Below, piece by piece: positions 52,900 through 62,462 of a DNA stretch of 64,000 nucleotides. The stretch spans positions 62,001-126,000 of the forward strand of contig DASCMH010000001.1 in assembly GCA_036010905.1 (NCBI GenBank). Direction: 5' to 3'. Under the pieces are notes generated by a model. It saw only the letters and a program-made list of their open reading frames with translations. It was not told the origin of the DNA and ran no database searches. The position numbers and the translations under genes are program-made. Each line of letters begins with the position of its first letter. Positions within the stretch are counted from its first letter, which is position 1. This DNA comes from SMWD01 sp002729875. GTDB lineage: Bacteria > Pseudomonadota > Gammaproteobacteria > Steroidobacterales > GCA-2729495.

Positions 52900-54228
52900 A
52901 TGTCCCAGATGACCCCACGCGAAATTGTCCAGGAACTGGACAAGCACATCATCGGCCAGGATCAGGCCAAACGTTCTGTAGCCATTGCCCTGCGCAATCG
53001 CTGGCGACGGATGCAGGTCGATGAATTGCTTCGCAATGAGATCACCCCAAAAAACATTCTGATGATGGGCCCGACCGGCGTCGGTAAGACTGAAATTGCC
53101 CGGCGCCTGGCCAATCTGGCCAAGGCACCGTTTATCAAGGTAGAAGCAACAAAATTTACCGAGGTCGGTTATGTCGGTCGGGAAGTGGACAGTATTGTGC
53201 GCGACCTGATGGACACATCCGTAACGCTGACCCGTGAGATCGAGATGGACAAGGTACGGCATCGTGCCGAGGATATTGCCGAAGATCGCATTCTTGACGC
53301 GCTGTTACCGATGCCCGATGGCGGGGAAGTAAACCCGTCCGCTGCCGAGACACGACAGAAGTTTCGCAAAATGTTGCGCGAGGACAAGCTTAACGACAAA
53401 GAGATCGAGCTCGAGGTACAGGTCACCTCAATCGGAGTTGAAATCATGGCCCCGCCGGGCATGGAAGAAATGACCAGCCAACTGCAGGGTATGTTCCAAA
53501 ACCTGTCGAACCCAAAGAAACAGACCCGCAAACTTAAAGTTGCCGATGCTTTCAAGCTGCTGGTTGAAGAAGAAGCCGGGCAACTGATCAATGAAGATGA
53601 AATCAAAATCCATGCACTTGAGAATGTTGAAGAAAATGGCATTGTTTTCATAGATGAACTCGACAAAGTGGCGCGGCGTTCGGACATGGCCGGCTCGACG
53701 GGCGGCGATGTTTCACGCGAGGGTGTACAACGGGATCTGCTGCCACTGGTCGAGGGCTGCACGGTTAGTACCAAGTACGGCATGGTCAGAACCGATCACA
53801 TACTGTTCATCGCATCAGGCGCCTTTCATGCATCAAAACCATCCGACCTGATTCCGGAACTACAGGGACGCTTTCCTATTCGGGTTGAACTCAGCGCGCT
53901 TACCAGTGATGACTTCGTCCGCATCCTGACGGAACCCGATGCATCGCTAACCGAACAATATGTATCTCTAATGGCGACCGAAGGCGTAGAACTGAAATTT
54001 GAGAATTCGGGCGTCCGGCGTGCCGCCGAAGTGGCTTTTCAGGTCAACGAACAGAATGAAAATATCGGCGCCCGGCGCCTGCATACCGTACTTGAACGTC
54101 TGCTCGAAGTTATTTCATTTGAGGCGGCGGATCGTAGCGGGCAGTCCATTATGATCGATACCGACTTTGTCGATGAACACCTTGGTGAACTCATCAAGGA
54201 CGAAGACCTGAGTCGTTACATTCTGTAA
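52900..54228 (+). CDS. hslU: HslU ATPase subunit
   Basis: 442 residues: Walker A GPTGVGKTEIARRL (about 56-70), Walker B IVFIDELDKVA, the I-domain in between, and sensor-2 GARRLHTVLERLLE near the end. Unfolds substrates for HslV. Co-transcribed with hslV. Confidence 0.96.
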   Translation: MSQMTPREIVQELDKHIIGQDQAKRSVAIALRNRWRRMQVDELLRNEITPKNILMMGPTGVGKTEIARRLANLAKAPFIKVEATKFTEVGYVGREVDSIVRDLMDTSVTLTREIEMDKVRHRAEDIAEDRILDALLPMPDGGEVNPSAAETRQKFRKMLREDKLNDKEIELEVQVTSIGVEIMAPPGMEEMTSQLQGMFQNLSNPKKQTRKLKVADAFKLLVEEEAGQLINEDEIKIHALENVEENGIVFIDELDKVARRSDMAGSTGGDVSREGVQRDLLPLVEGCTVSTKYGMVRTDHILFIASGAFHASKPSDLIPELQGRFPIRVELSALTSDDFVRILTEPDASLTEQYVSLMATEGVELKFENSGVRRAAEVAFQVNEQNENIGARRLHTVLERLLEVISFEAADRSGQSIMIDTDFVDEHLGELIKDEDLSRYIL

Positions 54229-54301
54229 CAGCGACCTGGGCTGCGAATGTAGACCAAAATTCACTCAGGTCTCATGATTAAAACGATATAATGCCAGCCC
54301 T

Positions 54302-55054
54302 ATGAGCCCTGACACTCCCACCACTCATTTCGGCTACGAAGAAGTAGCCACCAGCCAGAAGGCCGGGCGGGTGCGCGATGTGTTCGATTCGGTCGCGCAA
54401 AACTATGATCTGATGAATGACCTGATGTCAGGCGGTCTGCACCGGTTATGGAAGCGTTTTACGCTAACCAAAACCGGCCTGCGAAGCGGCGATTATGCGC
54501 TCGATGTTGCCGGTGGGACGGCCGACCTGACCGCCGGCATGAGCCGTCAGGTCGGCAATTCCGGACTGGTCTGCCTGACCGATATTAACGCTGCAATGCT
54601 TGATCAGGGCCGGCACCGGCTGGTCAATAAAGCTATTGTCGGCAATGTCGAAATCGCGCAGGCTAATGCCGAATACCTGCCTTTCGCTGCCGACACATTC
54701 CACTGTGTCACGATCGGCTTTGGTCTGCGCAACGTCACCGACAAGGATGCAGCACTGGCATCTATGCAGCGGGTACTTAAACCTGGTGGTCGACTTCTGA
54801 TCCTGGAATTTTCCAAACCGGCCCTGAACTTCATAGAGCCTTTGTATGAATTTCACTTGTTTAAAGTATTGCCGGCACTGGGCCGGATTATTGCCGGAGA
54901 TGAATCAAGTTATCAGTACCTGGCCGAATCAATTCGCATGCACCCCGACCAGGAAACGTTGCTCAACATGATGACTGCAGCTGGACTCGAAGACTGTCAC
55001 TATCATAATCTTGCCAGTGGCGTCGTCGCGCTGCACATCGGCTATAAATACTAA
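54302..55054 (+). CDS. ubiE: Ubiquinone/menaquinone C-methyltransferase UbiE
   Basis: 250 residues with motifs RVRDVFDSVAQNYDLMNDLMS, LDVAGGTADLT and IGFGLRNVTD. It methylates a demethoxy-quinone intermediate. First gene of ubiE-ubiJ-ubiB. Confidence 0.95.
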   Translation: MSPDTPTTHFGYEEVATSQKAGRVRDVFDSVAQNYDLMNDLMSGGLHRLWKRFTLTKTGLRSGDYALDVAGGTADLTAGMSRQVGNSGLVCLTDINAAMLDQGRHRLVNKAIVGNVEIAQANAEYLPFAADTFHCVTIGFGLRNVTDKDAALASMQRVLKPGGRLLILEFSKPALNFIEPLYEFHLFKVLPALGRIIAGDESSYQYLAESIRMHPDQETLLNMMTAAGLEDCHYHNLASGVVALHIGYKY

Positions 55055-55068
55055 AACCGGGTACAACT

Positions 55069-55677
55069 TTGTTATTGAATTTGTTACTCAGCCCCATTGC
55101 ATCGATTATAAATCACGGCATTGATGACCACGAGCACGCACAGGACTTATGCGACGGTCTGGACGGAAAATCACTACGTGTTGTCGCCAGATCGATACCG
55201 AGTCCGATCCTGATTCTTGCCACCGACGGCATGATCGAGCTATCAACCGACACCCAACATCAGGCCGATGCCGAAATCACCGGTACGATTATCGAACTAA
55301 ACCGGCTGATATTCGACAACCAGCAAACGCCGATCGGCGAAAGTCGTATTGAGGCTAACGGCGACCTGGACATTGCCGAGCGATTTCGTGAATTATTGCT
55401 CTGTGCCCGCCCGGACCTTGAAAAAACCCTGACGGACTGGTTCGGTAAATCGCTGAGTGCACAATTATCCAGCTTCAGCCGAGAAACCAGGGACTGGGCA
55501 GCCGATGTATCCGAGAGCCTGACCGAGCGGGCAACCGACTACCTGCACAAAGACAGCGGACAACTGGCGACGCGCAGCGAAGTTGCCCTGTATTTTACCG
55601 CAGTAGATGAACTCGCCGACACAACCGCACGGCTGGAAAAAAGGCTTAAAAACCTAATCGGGGAACAGTCCACATGA
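55069..55677 (+). CDS. ubiJ: Ubiquinone biosynthesis factor UbiJ
   Basis: 202 residues with an SCP2-type lipid-binding domain (about 25-110) and a coiled C-terminus. UbiJ organises the Ubi complex with UbiK. The start appears to be TTG 55069 (14 bases after ubiE), with MLLNLLLSPIASII as N-terminus. Overlaps ubiB by 4 bases. Confidence 0.82.
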   Translation: MLLNLLLSPIASIINHGIDDHEHAQDLCDGLDGKSLRVVARSIPSPILILATDGMIELSTDTQHQADAEITGTIIELNRLIFDNQQTPIGESRIEANGDLDIAERFRELLLCARPDLEKTLTDWFGKSLSAQLSSFSRETRDWAADVSESLTERATDYLHKDSGQLATRSEVALYFTAVDELADTTARLEKRLKNLIGEQST

Positions 55678-57323
55678 AACATCTTCGGCTGTTCCTGCGA
55701 TTGCTTGATATTCAGCGTGTACTGGTTCGCCACGGCCTTGATGAACTCATCACCTCGGTACATTTATTTCGTCCTCTGCGTTTTATTTTTTACCTGTGGC
55801 CGGCCAACTGGGTACGCACACGATCCTCTGCCCCACGTGGCCAACGCATTCGTGAAGCGCTGGAAGAGCTTGGGCCGATTTTTGTCAAATTCGGCCAATC
55901 GGTATCGACGCGCCAGGACCTGTTACCAGAAGATATCGGCATCGAGCTGGCAAAACTCCAGGACCAGGTGCCACCATTTTCCGGCACCATGGCGCTGCGC
56001 GCTATCCACAATGCCTTCGGTCAGCCGGCCGAAGAAGTATTTGCCACATTCAACCCCGAAGCAATGGCGGCTGCCTCAATCGCCCAGGTTCATGTCGCAA
56101 CTTTGCATAACGATCTTGAGGTCATCGTTAAAATTCTGCGGCCAAATGTACATCAGGATGTCGAACGCGATATCGAAATCCTCTATCTCATCGCAAAACT
56201 TGCGCAGCGTTACTGGGCGGAAGGCCATCGACTGCGCCCGATTGAGGTTGTTGCGGAATATGAAGCCACTGTTCTGAACGAGCTGGACCTGATGCGTGAA
56301 GCATCGAATGCGGCTCAGCTGCGGCGTAACTTCAAGGGTTCACCCCTGATCTATGTCCCCGAAGTCTACTGGGACTACTGCCGGACACAGGTCATGGTGA
56401 TGGAACACATCCATGGTGTGCCGATCAATGACATGGAAAGCCTGCGGCGGGCCGGTACAAACTTCAGGAAACTGGCCGCAAACGGCGTGGAGATTTTCTT
56501 TACCCAGGTTTTTCGAGACAACTTTTTCCATGCTGATATGCATCCCGGAAATATTTTTGTCGATATCACTGATCCGAAAAACCCACGTTATGCTGCAGTT
56601 GACTTTGGTATCGTCGGCACACTCGATGACACTGACCGGCATTATCTTGCCGAGAATTTCATGGCTTTTTTCCAGCGGGACTATCACCGGGTCGCTCAAT
56701 TGCATGTGAACTCGGGATGGGTTCCTGCGGACACGCGCGTCAACGAACTTGAATCGGGGTTTCGCACGGTCTGCGAACCAATCTTTAATAAACCGCTAAA
56801 GGAAATTTCATTCGGTCAGGTGTTGCTCAAACTTTTTCAGGTCGCACAACGTTTCGACATGAAAGTACAGCCACAATTATTTCTGCTGCAAAAAACACTG
56901 ATGCAAATCGAAGGGCTGGGGCGTGAGCTATACCCTGATCTCGACCTGTGGGAAACCGGACAACCGGTACTGAAAAAATGGATGGCGCAACAGACCGGAC
57001 CTAAAGCAACCGCAGAACGCATCCGGCAAGAGCTTCCCGAAGTCCGCTACGTGCTGGAACATCTGCCAGGTGTTGCCCGCCGCCTGATCGATCAGGTGCT
57101 TGCTGCTGAAAGCAAGTCACCCATTCCTGATCAACAAAGCCTGTATCGTCGTGAACGCCGTCAATACCGGGTGATTGGCGGCGCAGCCGGCATCGTTGCC
57201 GGGGCACTACTGATCGGACTCGATGCAAACCCCAAATGGGTTGGCTGGGTCGTCGGGGTCGTGAGCATCATCGCGCTCTACCTGGGACGCCCAAAACCAC
57301 CGCTGAACCGCCGCGACCGCTAA
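55674..57323 (+). CDS. ubiB: UbiB (ABC1/ADCK-type) kinase-like protein
   Basis: 549 residues with the KxGQ motif FVKFGQSVSTRQDLLP (about 72-87), kinase-like HADMHPGNIF and VDFGIVGTL, and two C-terminal spans (about 500-540). ATPase required for ubiquinone synthesis. Faces trpA. Confidence 0.95.
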   Translation: MKHLRLFLRLLDIQRVLVRHGLDELITSVHLFRPLRFIFYLWPANWVRTRSSAPRGQRIREALEELGPIFVKFGQSVSTRQDLLPEDIGIELAKLQDQVPPFSGTMALRAIHNAFGQPAEEVFATFNPEAMAAASIAQVHVATLHNDLEVIVKILRPNVHQDVERDIEILYLIAKLAQRYWAEGHRLRPIEVVAEYEATVLNELDLMREASNAAQLRRNFKGSPLIYVPEVYWDYCRTQVMVMEHIHGVPINDMESLRRAGTNFRKLAANGVEIFFTQVFRDNFFHADMHPGNIFVDITDPKNPRYAAVDFGIVGTLDDTDRHYLAENFMAFFQRDYHRVAQLHVNSGWVPADTRVNELESGFRTVCEPIFNKPLKEISFGQVLLKLFQVAQRFDMKVQPQLFLLQKTLMQIEGLGRELYPDLDLWETGQPVLKKWMAQQTGPKATAERIRQELPEVRYVLEHLPGVARRLIDQVLAAESKSPIPDQQSLYRRERRQYRVIGGAAGIVAGALLIGLDANPKWVGWVVGVVSIIALYLGRPKPPLNRRDR

Positions 57324-57368
57324 AGTTCAATTTTCTCACGCTACAACGGCGGCAATGGTTAACCCCGG

Positions 57369-58136
57369 TTAACTGCGCAGCAACTTAAGAAACTCGACCG
57401 GATCGTTCCCGGCTTCCAACTGTTCCACGAGTGCCGAGCCGACGATAACGCCGTCAGCATGCCGGCCCAGATCCCTGACCTGCTCTGATCGCCGCACACC
57501 GAAACCGGCACAGACCGGAATCTCAACCTGTGCCTTGATGCGATCGAGATACGCCGGCACTGCAGCCGGTAATTCGCTGGTCCCGCCGGTAATACCCCTG
57601 ATCGTCACGGCATAGACAAAACCCTTACTGGCCGCACACAACCGCGCCATACGATCGTCCGGTGTTGCCGGCGTCACCAGTTGAATCAGCGCAAGACCTT
57701 GCGCATCGAGCGCGGCACGAAAATCCTCACCCTCTTCCAGCGGCAGGTCCGGCACGATAAAACCACAGACACCCGCCTTGACGCAGTCTGTGGCAAGTGC
57801 CTCATAACCGTAGACAAGCAATGGGTTCAGATAACTCATCAACACAACCGGGGCGCCGACCGTGCCGGCCCGGGCGAGTTCGGCAAGAATCCAGCGCAAG
57901 GAAACCCCCTGCTCCAATGCAATACGGCTCGAACGCTGTATCGTGACACCGTCAGCCATCGGATCGGAAAAAGGTACACCCACCTCAATGACATCCGCTA
58001 CTGCGGCAATTTTCTTCAGCGTGTCGACAAACGTGTTCCGGTCCGGATACCCGGCGGTTACATACGGTACGAGTCCAACCCGACCCGCTGCAACCGCGGC
58101 GTTCAATGCGGCAGAAATTCTTGCATGTGGTTGCAT
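57369..58136 (-). CDS. trpA: Tryptophan synthase alpha subunit
   Basis: 255 residues. Catalytic Glu in VIEVGVPFSDPMADG; also PDLPLEEG and GFGVRRSEQV. Cleaves indole-glycerol-phosphate to indole. Last gene of the trp operon. A palindrome GTTAACC/GGTTAAC spans its stop (57358-57373) but has no T-run. Confidence 0.96.
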   Translation of the reverse strand: MQPHARISAALNAAVAAGRVGLVPYVTAGYPDRNTFVDTLKKIAAVADVIEVGVPFSDPMADGVTIQRSSRIALEQGVSLRWILAELARAGTVGAPVVLMSYLNPLLVYGYEALATDCVKAGVCGFIVPDLPLEEGEDFRAALDAQGLALIQLVTPATPDDRMARLCAASKGFVYAVTIRGITGGTSELPAAVPAYLDRIKAQVEIPVCAGFGVRRSEQVRDLGRHADGVIVGSALVEQLEAGNDPVEFLKLLRS

Positions 58137-58156
58137 TTATATTATTACCGCTACCT

Positions 58157-59386
58157 TCAGGCCAGTTTGCTCAAGGTAGGCATGTCCTTGTCGCCTCGAC
58201 CAGACAAACCGATCAGCATGCGCTTGGCGGGATTTTCCTGTGCCCAGGCTTTTGCCCCGGCCAGCGCATGCGCAGATTCAAGCGCCGGCAACACGCCCTC
58301 AGCTGCACAACATTCCTGCAGCGCGGCGAGTGCCTCCTGATCAGTGGCCGAGGTATAGGTCACCCGGCCAATAGTTTTGAGCAAGGCATGTTCCGGCCCG
58401 ACACCGGGATAGTCGAGCCCGGCAGACACGGAGTGCGTCTCCTGTACCTGTCCATGCTCATCGTGCAACAACATCGAGTAGCAACCGTGCAACACGCCCG
58501 GCGTACCGGTTGCCAGTGTTGCAGAATTCTCGCCCAGCCCGGTGCCGCGACCGCCGGCTTCGACACCAACCAGCTGTACCTTTTCATCGGCAAGAAACGG
58601 ATGAAACAGGCCGATTGCATTCGAACCACCCCCGATGCAGGCAAACGCAACATCGGGCAAGCCGCCGGTCATTGCTGCCATCTGCTTCCTCGCTTCATGA
58701 CCGATAACCGTCTGCAGTTCACGAACCAGGTACGGGTACGGGTGCGGACCGACCGCCGAACCAAGCAGGTAATAACTACCCTCCGGATCAGCAACCCAGT
58801 TACGGAACGCCTCATCGATTGCAGCACGCAGCGTCCGATCGCCGGACTCCACAGCTACCACTTTGGCGCCGAGTTGAGCCATCCGATCGACGTTCGGCGC
58901 CTGCCGCTCGATATCGACAGCACCCATATAAACGACACACGGAATGCCCACCCGGGCACATGCTGCGGCTGTTGCAACGCCATGCTGACCGGCGCCGGTC
59001 TCAGCTATCACTTGTTTTGCACCAAACTTCCTGGCCAATAATGCCTGGCCCAGCGCGTTGTTAATCTTGTGTGCCCCGGTATGCGCCATGTCCTCGCGTT
59101 TCAGGTACACCTCTGCGCCCCACCGCGCCGACAAGCCGCGGGCATGCGTCAGCGGCGTCGGCCTACCGACCCAGGTGTCCAGTTCACGGCCCAGTTCGGC
59201 TATGAATTTCGGATCAGCCAGGTATTGCTTCACCCCGGCCTCGAGTCGCTCGAGCGCCGGCATCAGCGTTTCCGGAGCATAACGACCGCCGAAGGGCCCG
59301 AATCTGCCCTGTTGGTCCGGCAATTTGCCGCCGAGCAGCCGGGTCAACAGCGCCTTGCGCTCAAGATCGCTCAATTCAACCTGCAT
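58157..59386 (-). CDS. trpB: Tryptophan synthase beta subunit (TrpB1)
   Basis: 409 residues. KREDMAHTGAHKINNALGQA with the PLP lysine, AETGAGQHGVATA and CIGGGSNAIG. Makes Trp from indole and serine with TrpA. Starts 11 bases before the trpF stop. A second beta gene, TrpB2, is at 38577-39938. Confidence 0.96.
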   Translation of the reverse strand: MQVELSDLERKALLTRLLGGKLPDQQGRFGPFGGRYAPETLMPALERLEAGVKQYLADPKFIAELGRELDTWVGRPTPLTHARGLSARWGAEVYLKREDMAHTGAHKINNALGQALLARKFGAKQVIAETGAGQHGVATAAACARVGIPCVVYMGAVDIERQAPNVDRMAQLGAKVVAVESGDRTLRAAIDEAFRNWVADPEGSYYLLGSAVGPHPYPYLVRELQTVIGHEARKQMAAMTGGLPDVAFACIGGGSNAIGLFHPFLADEKVQLVGVEAGGRGTGLGENSATLATGTPGVLHGCYSMLLHDEHGQVQETHSVSAGLDYPGVGPEHALLKTIGRVTYTSATDQEALAALQECCAAEGVLPALESAHALAGAKAWAQENPAKRMLIGLSGRGDKDMPTLSKLA

Positions 59387-59987
59387 CAGGGCACTCCGTT
59401 ATCCTTGCGGCTGCGATAAAAGCCGCTATCTTATCCTGATCCTTAACCCCGCGACGTACTTCGACACCACTGCTGACATCTACGCCCCAGGGCGAGACCT
59501 GCCGGATCGCCGCTGCGACGTTGCCCGGATTCAGTCCGCCGGCGAGCATCAGCCGGGTCGTGAGCGCCAGTTCGGCGGCCCGGTTCCAGTTTGCCCGCTG
59601 CCCGACACCGCTTACCGACGCTTCGAACAGGATCTGCGGTAACGCTGCAACCGTATCGGCATCGAGTGACTCTGCATCACGGAAAACCGGCATGTGTACA
59701 ACGCTTTGATCAACGGTGAGGCGGATAAAATCAGCCGCCTCCGTCTGCAGCCAATCAGGACGAAATCCCGCTGCAACCTCATCCCATTCGGTTTGTGTCG
59801 GGTGATACATGACCGCTACCTTGACGACATGCGCGGGCAAATCGCGGGTGATGCGGCGCGCCAGGTCTACCGAAACCCGGCGCGGCGAATTAGCAAACAC
59901 AAAACCGATCGCATCCGCGCCCGCCTCAAGCGCCACAGCCACGGTTTCAGGCGACCTCAGACCACAGATTTTTATGCAAACTGCCAT
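59376..59987 (-). CDS. trpF: Phosphoribosylanthranilate isomerase
   Basis: 203 residues. KICGLRSPETVAVAL with the catalytic Cys, FVFANSPRRVSVD and LAGGLNPGNV. ATG 59987 gives MAVCIKICG, 7 bases after trpC; the longer reading to 60059 overlaps trpC and is not homologous. Confidence 0.93.
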   Translation of the reverse strand: MAVCIKICGLRSPETVAVALEAGADAIGFVFANSPRRVSVDLARRITRDLPAHVVKVAVMYHPTQTEWDEVAAGFRPDWLQTEAADFIRLTVDQSVVHMPVFRDAESLDADTVAALPQILFEASVSGVGQRANWNRAAELALTTRLMLAGGLNPGNVAAAIRQVSPWGVDVSSGVEVRRGVKDQDKIAAFIAAARITECPDAG

Positions 59988-59994
59988 CAGCCTG

Positions 59995-60837
59995 TCAGCA
60001 CGCTCGGGCGTCACGGCCGGCTTGCAATAATGCCTGCGCGGCATGCTGCGGCCCATCACTACGCATCAATGCCGTACCGACCAGGGCAAGGCGATACCCG
60101 GCACTTGCAACCTGTCCGGCCTTGTAAGGCGTATCGACACCACTCTCGGCAACCCATGGGATCGTGTCGGGCAGTTGCCCGGCCAAAGCCATAAAACGAG
60201 TAAACTCGACTGCGAGTGTGCGCAGGTTGCGGCAGTTGACCCCGAGCAGCATCCGGCACGAGCCATCATTATTAATGGCCGGCAACCGGTCGGCCATGAC
60301 CGGCACACAGCGCAGCAAATCAGCCTCGTCAAAGGCCTCGACGAGCACGAACATGCCGAGCTCGAATGCAGTCTGCAGCATGTCACGCAGCAGAGACGGC
60401 TCAAGGATTGCAGCAATCAGCAACACACCACCGGCTCCGGCAGCCCGGGCCTCGACGATCTGGTAAGGATCGACAAGAAAATCCTTACGCATGACTGGTA
60501 TCGATTCGGTTCCGGCAACCACCTGCTGAAGATCCTCGAGCGAACCGGAAAACCGCTGCGGCTCGGTCAGTACCGAGATGGCCGCGGCGCCCGCAGCAAC
60601 ATATTTTCCTGCCTGAGCAGCCGGGGACACTGCAGTTGTGGCGAGTTGCCCGGCCGCAGGCGAACGCTTCTTGAGTTCGGCAATCAGATCGAATCCTGTT
60701 GCCGACAAGCGCAGGGGAGGCGGCGCCTTGTGTTCTGCCGCCCGCCGCTCAAGCGTAATCAGATCAGCCGTTGCGCGTGCTTCACTCAGGCGCTCCGCAC
60801 TGGCCAGCGCCATGCCCTGCAGGAAGTCATCAGACAT
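59995..60837 (-). CDS. trpC: Indole-3-glycerol-phosphate synthase
   Basis: 280 residues. LIAELKKRSPAAG, VLTEPQRFSGSLEDL, MRKDFLVDPYQI and GVNCRNLRTL mark the family. Separate from trpF here, unlike the fusion in enterics. Confidence 0.95.
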   Translation of the reverse strand: MSDDFLQGMALASAERLSEARATADLITLERRAAEHKAPPPLRLSATGFDLIAELKKRSPAAGQLATTAVSPAAQAGKYVAAGAAAISVLTEPQRFSGSLEDLQQVVAGTESIPVMRKDFLVDPYQIVEARAAGAGGVLLIAAILEPSLLRDMLQTAFELGMFVLVEAFDEADLLRCVPVMADRLPAINNDGSCRMLLGVNCRNLRTLAVEFTRFMALAGQLPDTIPWVAESGVDTPYKAGQVASAGYRLALVGTALMRSDGPQHAAQALLQAGRDARAC

Positions 60838-60839
60838 AG

Positions 60840-61862
60840 CTACGCCGTGAATGCCCGTAACTGCGTGAGAACCTGTTGCGCCGCACCGGAATCGAGTGCC
60901 GCATAACCCTGCGCGATGCCATCGTGCAAATCACCGGCCCGACCGGCCAGTTCGAGCGCGAGCCCCGCGCCAAGTACCAGGGCATCACGATGCGGGCCCT
61001 GGTCTGCTCCGTTCAGCACCGCTTCAAGCGCCGTGGCATTAAACCCGGCGTCGCCACCGGCCAGATCCTGCGGCGAACATCTGGCCATGCCATAGTCGAG
61101 CGGATCCCTGCTCTCCACGATCACCTCACCCGGCTGTACATCGAACAGCGTAAAGCGACCGACCGGCGTTGCCTCATCCCAACCCGGTTCACCATGAATA
61201 ACAAAAGCACGTTTGATCGGCATCGCTACCAGTGCATCAGCCATCAGCTGGGCGGTCGGCAGATCAAAAGCGCCTACCAGGTGATACGGCGGTCTGGCCG
61301 GGTTTGTCAGTGGCCCGAGAATGTTGAACACGGTACGCACACCCAGCGCACCGCGAACCGGTGCGATGGCCTTCATCGCCGGATGAAAAAACGGTGCAAA
61401 CAAAAATGTGAAACCGCAATCCGCAACACAGGCCAGCGTAGCCTTCGGGTCAGCGGGTATCGGGATGCCGAGCGCCTCAAGCACGTCGGCGCTGCCCGAC
61501 TTTGACGACACAGAGCGGTTGCCGTGTTTGACAACCGGCAACCCCGAGGCAGCTGCCAGTAGCGCGGTGCCGGTGGAAATATTAACGCTACCCGATCCGT
61601 CTCCACCGGTACCGACGATGTCCACGGCCTGCATGTCGTCAGGCAAAATTATACTTTGCGCCAGTTCGCGCATGGCGAGTGCAAAACCACGCACTTCATC
61701 TGCAGTCTCACCCTTGGCGCGTAATGCAATCAGCAATGCTGCACTCATCACCTGCGGCAACGCCTCATCCGTCAGCAGGCGCATCAAATCGGCAGCCTCG
61801 ACCTCGGCCAGGTTTTCATTTGCCAGCAGACGATTCAGTGTTTGATGTGCATCGATAGCCAT
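60840..61862 (-). CDS. trpD: Anthranilate phosphoribosyltransferase
   Basis: 340 residues. VDIVGTGGDGSGSVNIST and VVKHGNRSVSSKSGSADVLEALG (in parts) are the PRPP and anthranilate sites. Adjacent to trpG (3 bases) and trpC (2 bases). Confidence 0.96.
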   Translation of the reverse strand: MAIDAHQTLNRLLANENLAEVEAADLMRLLTDEALPQVMSAALLIALRAKGETADEVRGFALAMRELAQSIILPDDMQAVDIVGTGGDGSGSVNISTGTALLAAASGLPVVKHGNRSVSSKSGSADVLEALGIPIPADPKATLACVADCGFTFLFAPFFHPAMKAIAPVRGALGVRTVFNILGPLTNPARPPYHLVGAFDLPTAQLMADALVAMPIKRAFVIHGEPGWDEATPVGRFTLFDVQPGEVIVESRDPLDYGMARCSPQDLAGGDAGFNATALEAVLNGADQGPHRDALVLGAGLALELAGRAGDLHDGIAQGYAALDSGAAQQVLTQLRAFTA

Positions 61863-61865
61863 GAC

Positions 61866-62462
61866 TCAGGTACCCTGCTGCCGGTCCGCTACCAACCCAA
61901 GAAAGTTTCTCATCAGGTCGTCACCTTCGGGCGTCAATACACTTTCCGGATGAAACTGCACACCCTCGATCGGCAACTCGCGGTGACGAATACCCATGAT
62001 TTCTCCGCGCCGGGTCCGCGCAGTGACTTCCAGAACATCGGGGATACTATCGGCCTCGGCGGCCAGTGAATGGTATCGTCCGGCCTCAAATGGCTGACCG
62101 ATACCTGTATAGATGGTCTTGCCGTCATGCTCAACCATCGATGTTTTGCCATGCATCAGTCGTTCTGCCGCGACAATATTGCCACCGAAATGATGCACGA
62201 GACTCTGGTGTCCGAGACACACACCGAAGATCGCAATGTGTTTTACAAATGCGCCAATCATCTCGAGTGATACGCCCGCATCCTCCGGGCGGCCCGGCCC
62301 CGGCGAGATACACAAATGAGTCGGATTGATGTCCAGCGCCTGCTCAACCGTAATCTGATCATTGCGAAATACATCTACACGCGCACCAAGCACGAGAAAA
62401 GCCTGCACAAGATTGTAGGTAAAAGAATCGTAGTTATCGATCAATAACAAATGCGGGCTCAC
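61866..62462 (-). CDS. trpG: Anthranilate synthase glutaminase TrpG
   Basis: 198 residues, class I glutaminase. Nucleophile in GVCLGHQSL, SPGPGRPEDAG, and the His-Glu in VQFHPESV. Supplies ammonia to TrpE (overlap of 4 bases). Confidence 0.95.
   Translation of the reverse strand: MSPHLLLIDNYDSFTYNLVQAFLVLGARVDVFRNDQITVEQALDINPTHLCISPGPGRPEDAGVSLEMIGAFVKHIAIFGVCLGHQSLVHHFGGNIVAAERLMHGKTSMVEHDGKTIYTGIGQPFEAGRYHSLAAEADSIPDVLEVTARTRRGEIMGIRHRELPIEGVQFHPESVLTPEGDDLMRNFLGLVADRQQGT

Noticed and set aside
57358..57373. Palindrome GTTAACC/GGTTAAC between ubiB and trpA as bidirectional terminator
   Set aside because: No T-runs on either strand and it overlaps the trpA stop codon.
58106..59041. Long forward ORF across trpA/trpB
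   Set aside because: Antisense shadow of trpB, which has clear catalytic motifs in its own frame.
60043..60906. Forward ORF across trpC
   Set aside because: Composition is that of antisense codons; trpC is unambiguous on the minus strand.
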